NCBI GenBank assembly: GCA_947473535.1
Contig: CANJFK010000112.1
Span: 1-5,302, forward strand
DNA: 5,302 nucleotides
Reading direction: 5' to 3'
From: Legionellaceae bacterium
GTDB taxonomy: Bacteria > Pseudomonadota > Gammaproteobacteria > Legionellales > Legionellaceae
The notes under the pieces were generated by a model. It was given only the letters and a program-made list of their open reading frames with translations. It was not told the origin of the DNA and did not search any database. The position numbers were made by a program, and so were the translations under genes. Every line of letters starts with the position of its first letter. Within the stretch, counting starts at the first letter, position 1. Shown here piece by piece: positions 5,051-5,302 of the stretch.

Positions 5051-5302
5051 AATACGTATTGCCCTACTCGTTTGCTTGACCGTACTTTCAGGCTTAACAT
5101 TGGCTTCATTCCAAAAGAACATATGGCCACAATGGGAGGTACATGACCCACTCTCTCAGGAAACTATTTCACATCAACCATGGCAAGATTTTTTGAGTCT
5201 ACATGTAACAACAAACCAAGAAGGTATTAATTTAATTGATTACCCTCACCTCACGACAGTCGATATTACCCTACTAACTAATTATATCACCAACCTGTCA
5301 CA
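5043..5302 (+). CDS. Exported protein, DUF547-like (partial, 3' end beyond window)
   Basis: An open frame of 86 codons starts at ATG 5043 and runs off the right edge. It begins with a typical Sec signal peptide: basic MAKIR, then a hydrophobic core from about residue 6 to 20, with likely cleavage after TLA (residue 21). There is no lipobox. The mature part reads WEVHDPLSQ...WQDFLSLHVTTNQEGINLIDY (from residue 31) and then TVDITLLTNYITNLS. This resembles the N-terminal part of DUF547 proteins (periplasmic or secreted, possibly papain-like fold, function unclear) that I recall from Legionella-type genomes. The conserved core of the family would lie outside the window, so the family call is tentative. 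The start overlaps the recR stop by 8 bases, which suggests translational coupling at the end of the operon. Confidence 0.7.
   Translation, partial: MAKIRIALLVCLTVLSGLTLASFQKNIWPQWEVHDPLSQETISHQPWQDFLSLHVTTNQEGINLIDYPHLTTVDITLLTNYITNLS

Overview
The window looks like chromosome of a gammaproteobacterium, most likely from the Legionellales (Legionella/Coxiella/Aquicella-like). The reasons are the gammaproteobacterial type of 4.5S RNA and of the DnaX, YbaB and RecR proteins, the moderate AT richness, and two unfamiliar proteins whose style (soluble, lysine-rich, no signal peptide) resembles Dot/Icm effectors of that order. The taxonomic placement is an inference, not a match.

Layout. The left edge (about 1-160) is the control region of a ribosomal RNA operon that reads leftwards out of the window: A-tract UP element, promoter with a perfect -35 box, a boxB-like hairpin, boxA, and a conserved pre-16S leader segment. 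The 16S gene itself should begin shortly beyond base 1. Next come two leftward-reading hypothetical genes: a 354-residue protein (251-1315) with its own promoter and an internal run of nine G, and a 199-residue protein (1431-2030). A short open stretch that looks like the 3' end of a broken gene lies at 2046-2183 on the same strand.

From 2225 onwards everything reads rightwards and is conserved housekeeping sequence: the 4.5S signal recognition particle RNA (ffs), dnaX (DNA polymerase III tau subunit), ybaB (nucleoid-associated protein), recR (recombination mediator), and the start of an exported protein resembling the DUF547 family, cut off by the right edge. The ffs-dnaX-ybaB-recR order is a recurring bacterial gene cluster. 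It joins protein targeting RNA, clamp loading and replication-gap repair, and the close spacing (6 bases between ybaB and recR, an 8-base overlap after recR) suggests co-transcription.

The most notable part is the accessory block of about 1.8 kb between two very conserved RNA loci (rrn and ffs). It holds the two unrecognised proteins, a G9 tract that could slip, and a probable gene remnant against the ffs border. I found no CRISPR array, insertion sequence, tRNA or integrase in the window.
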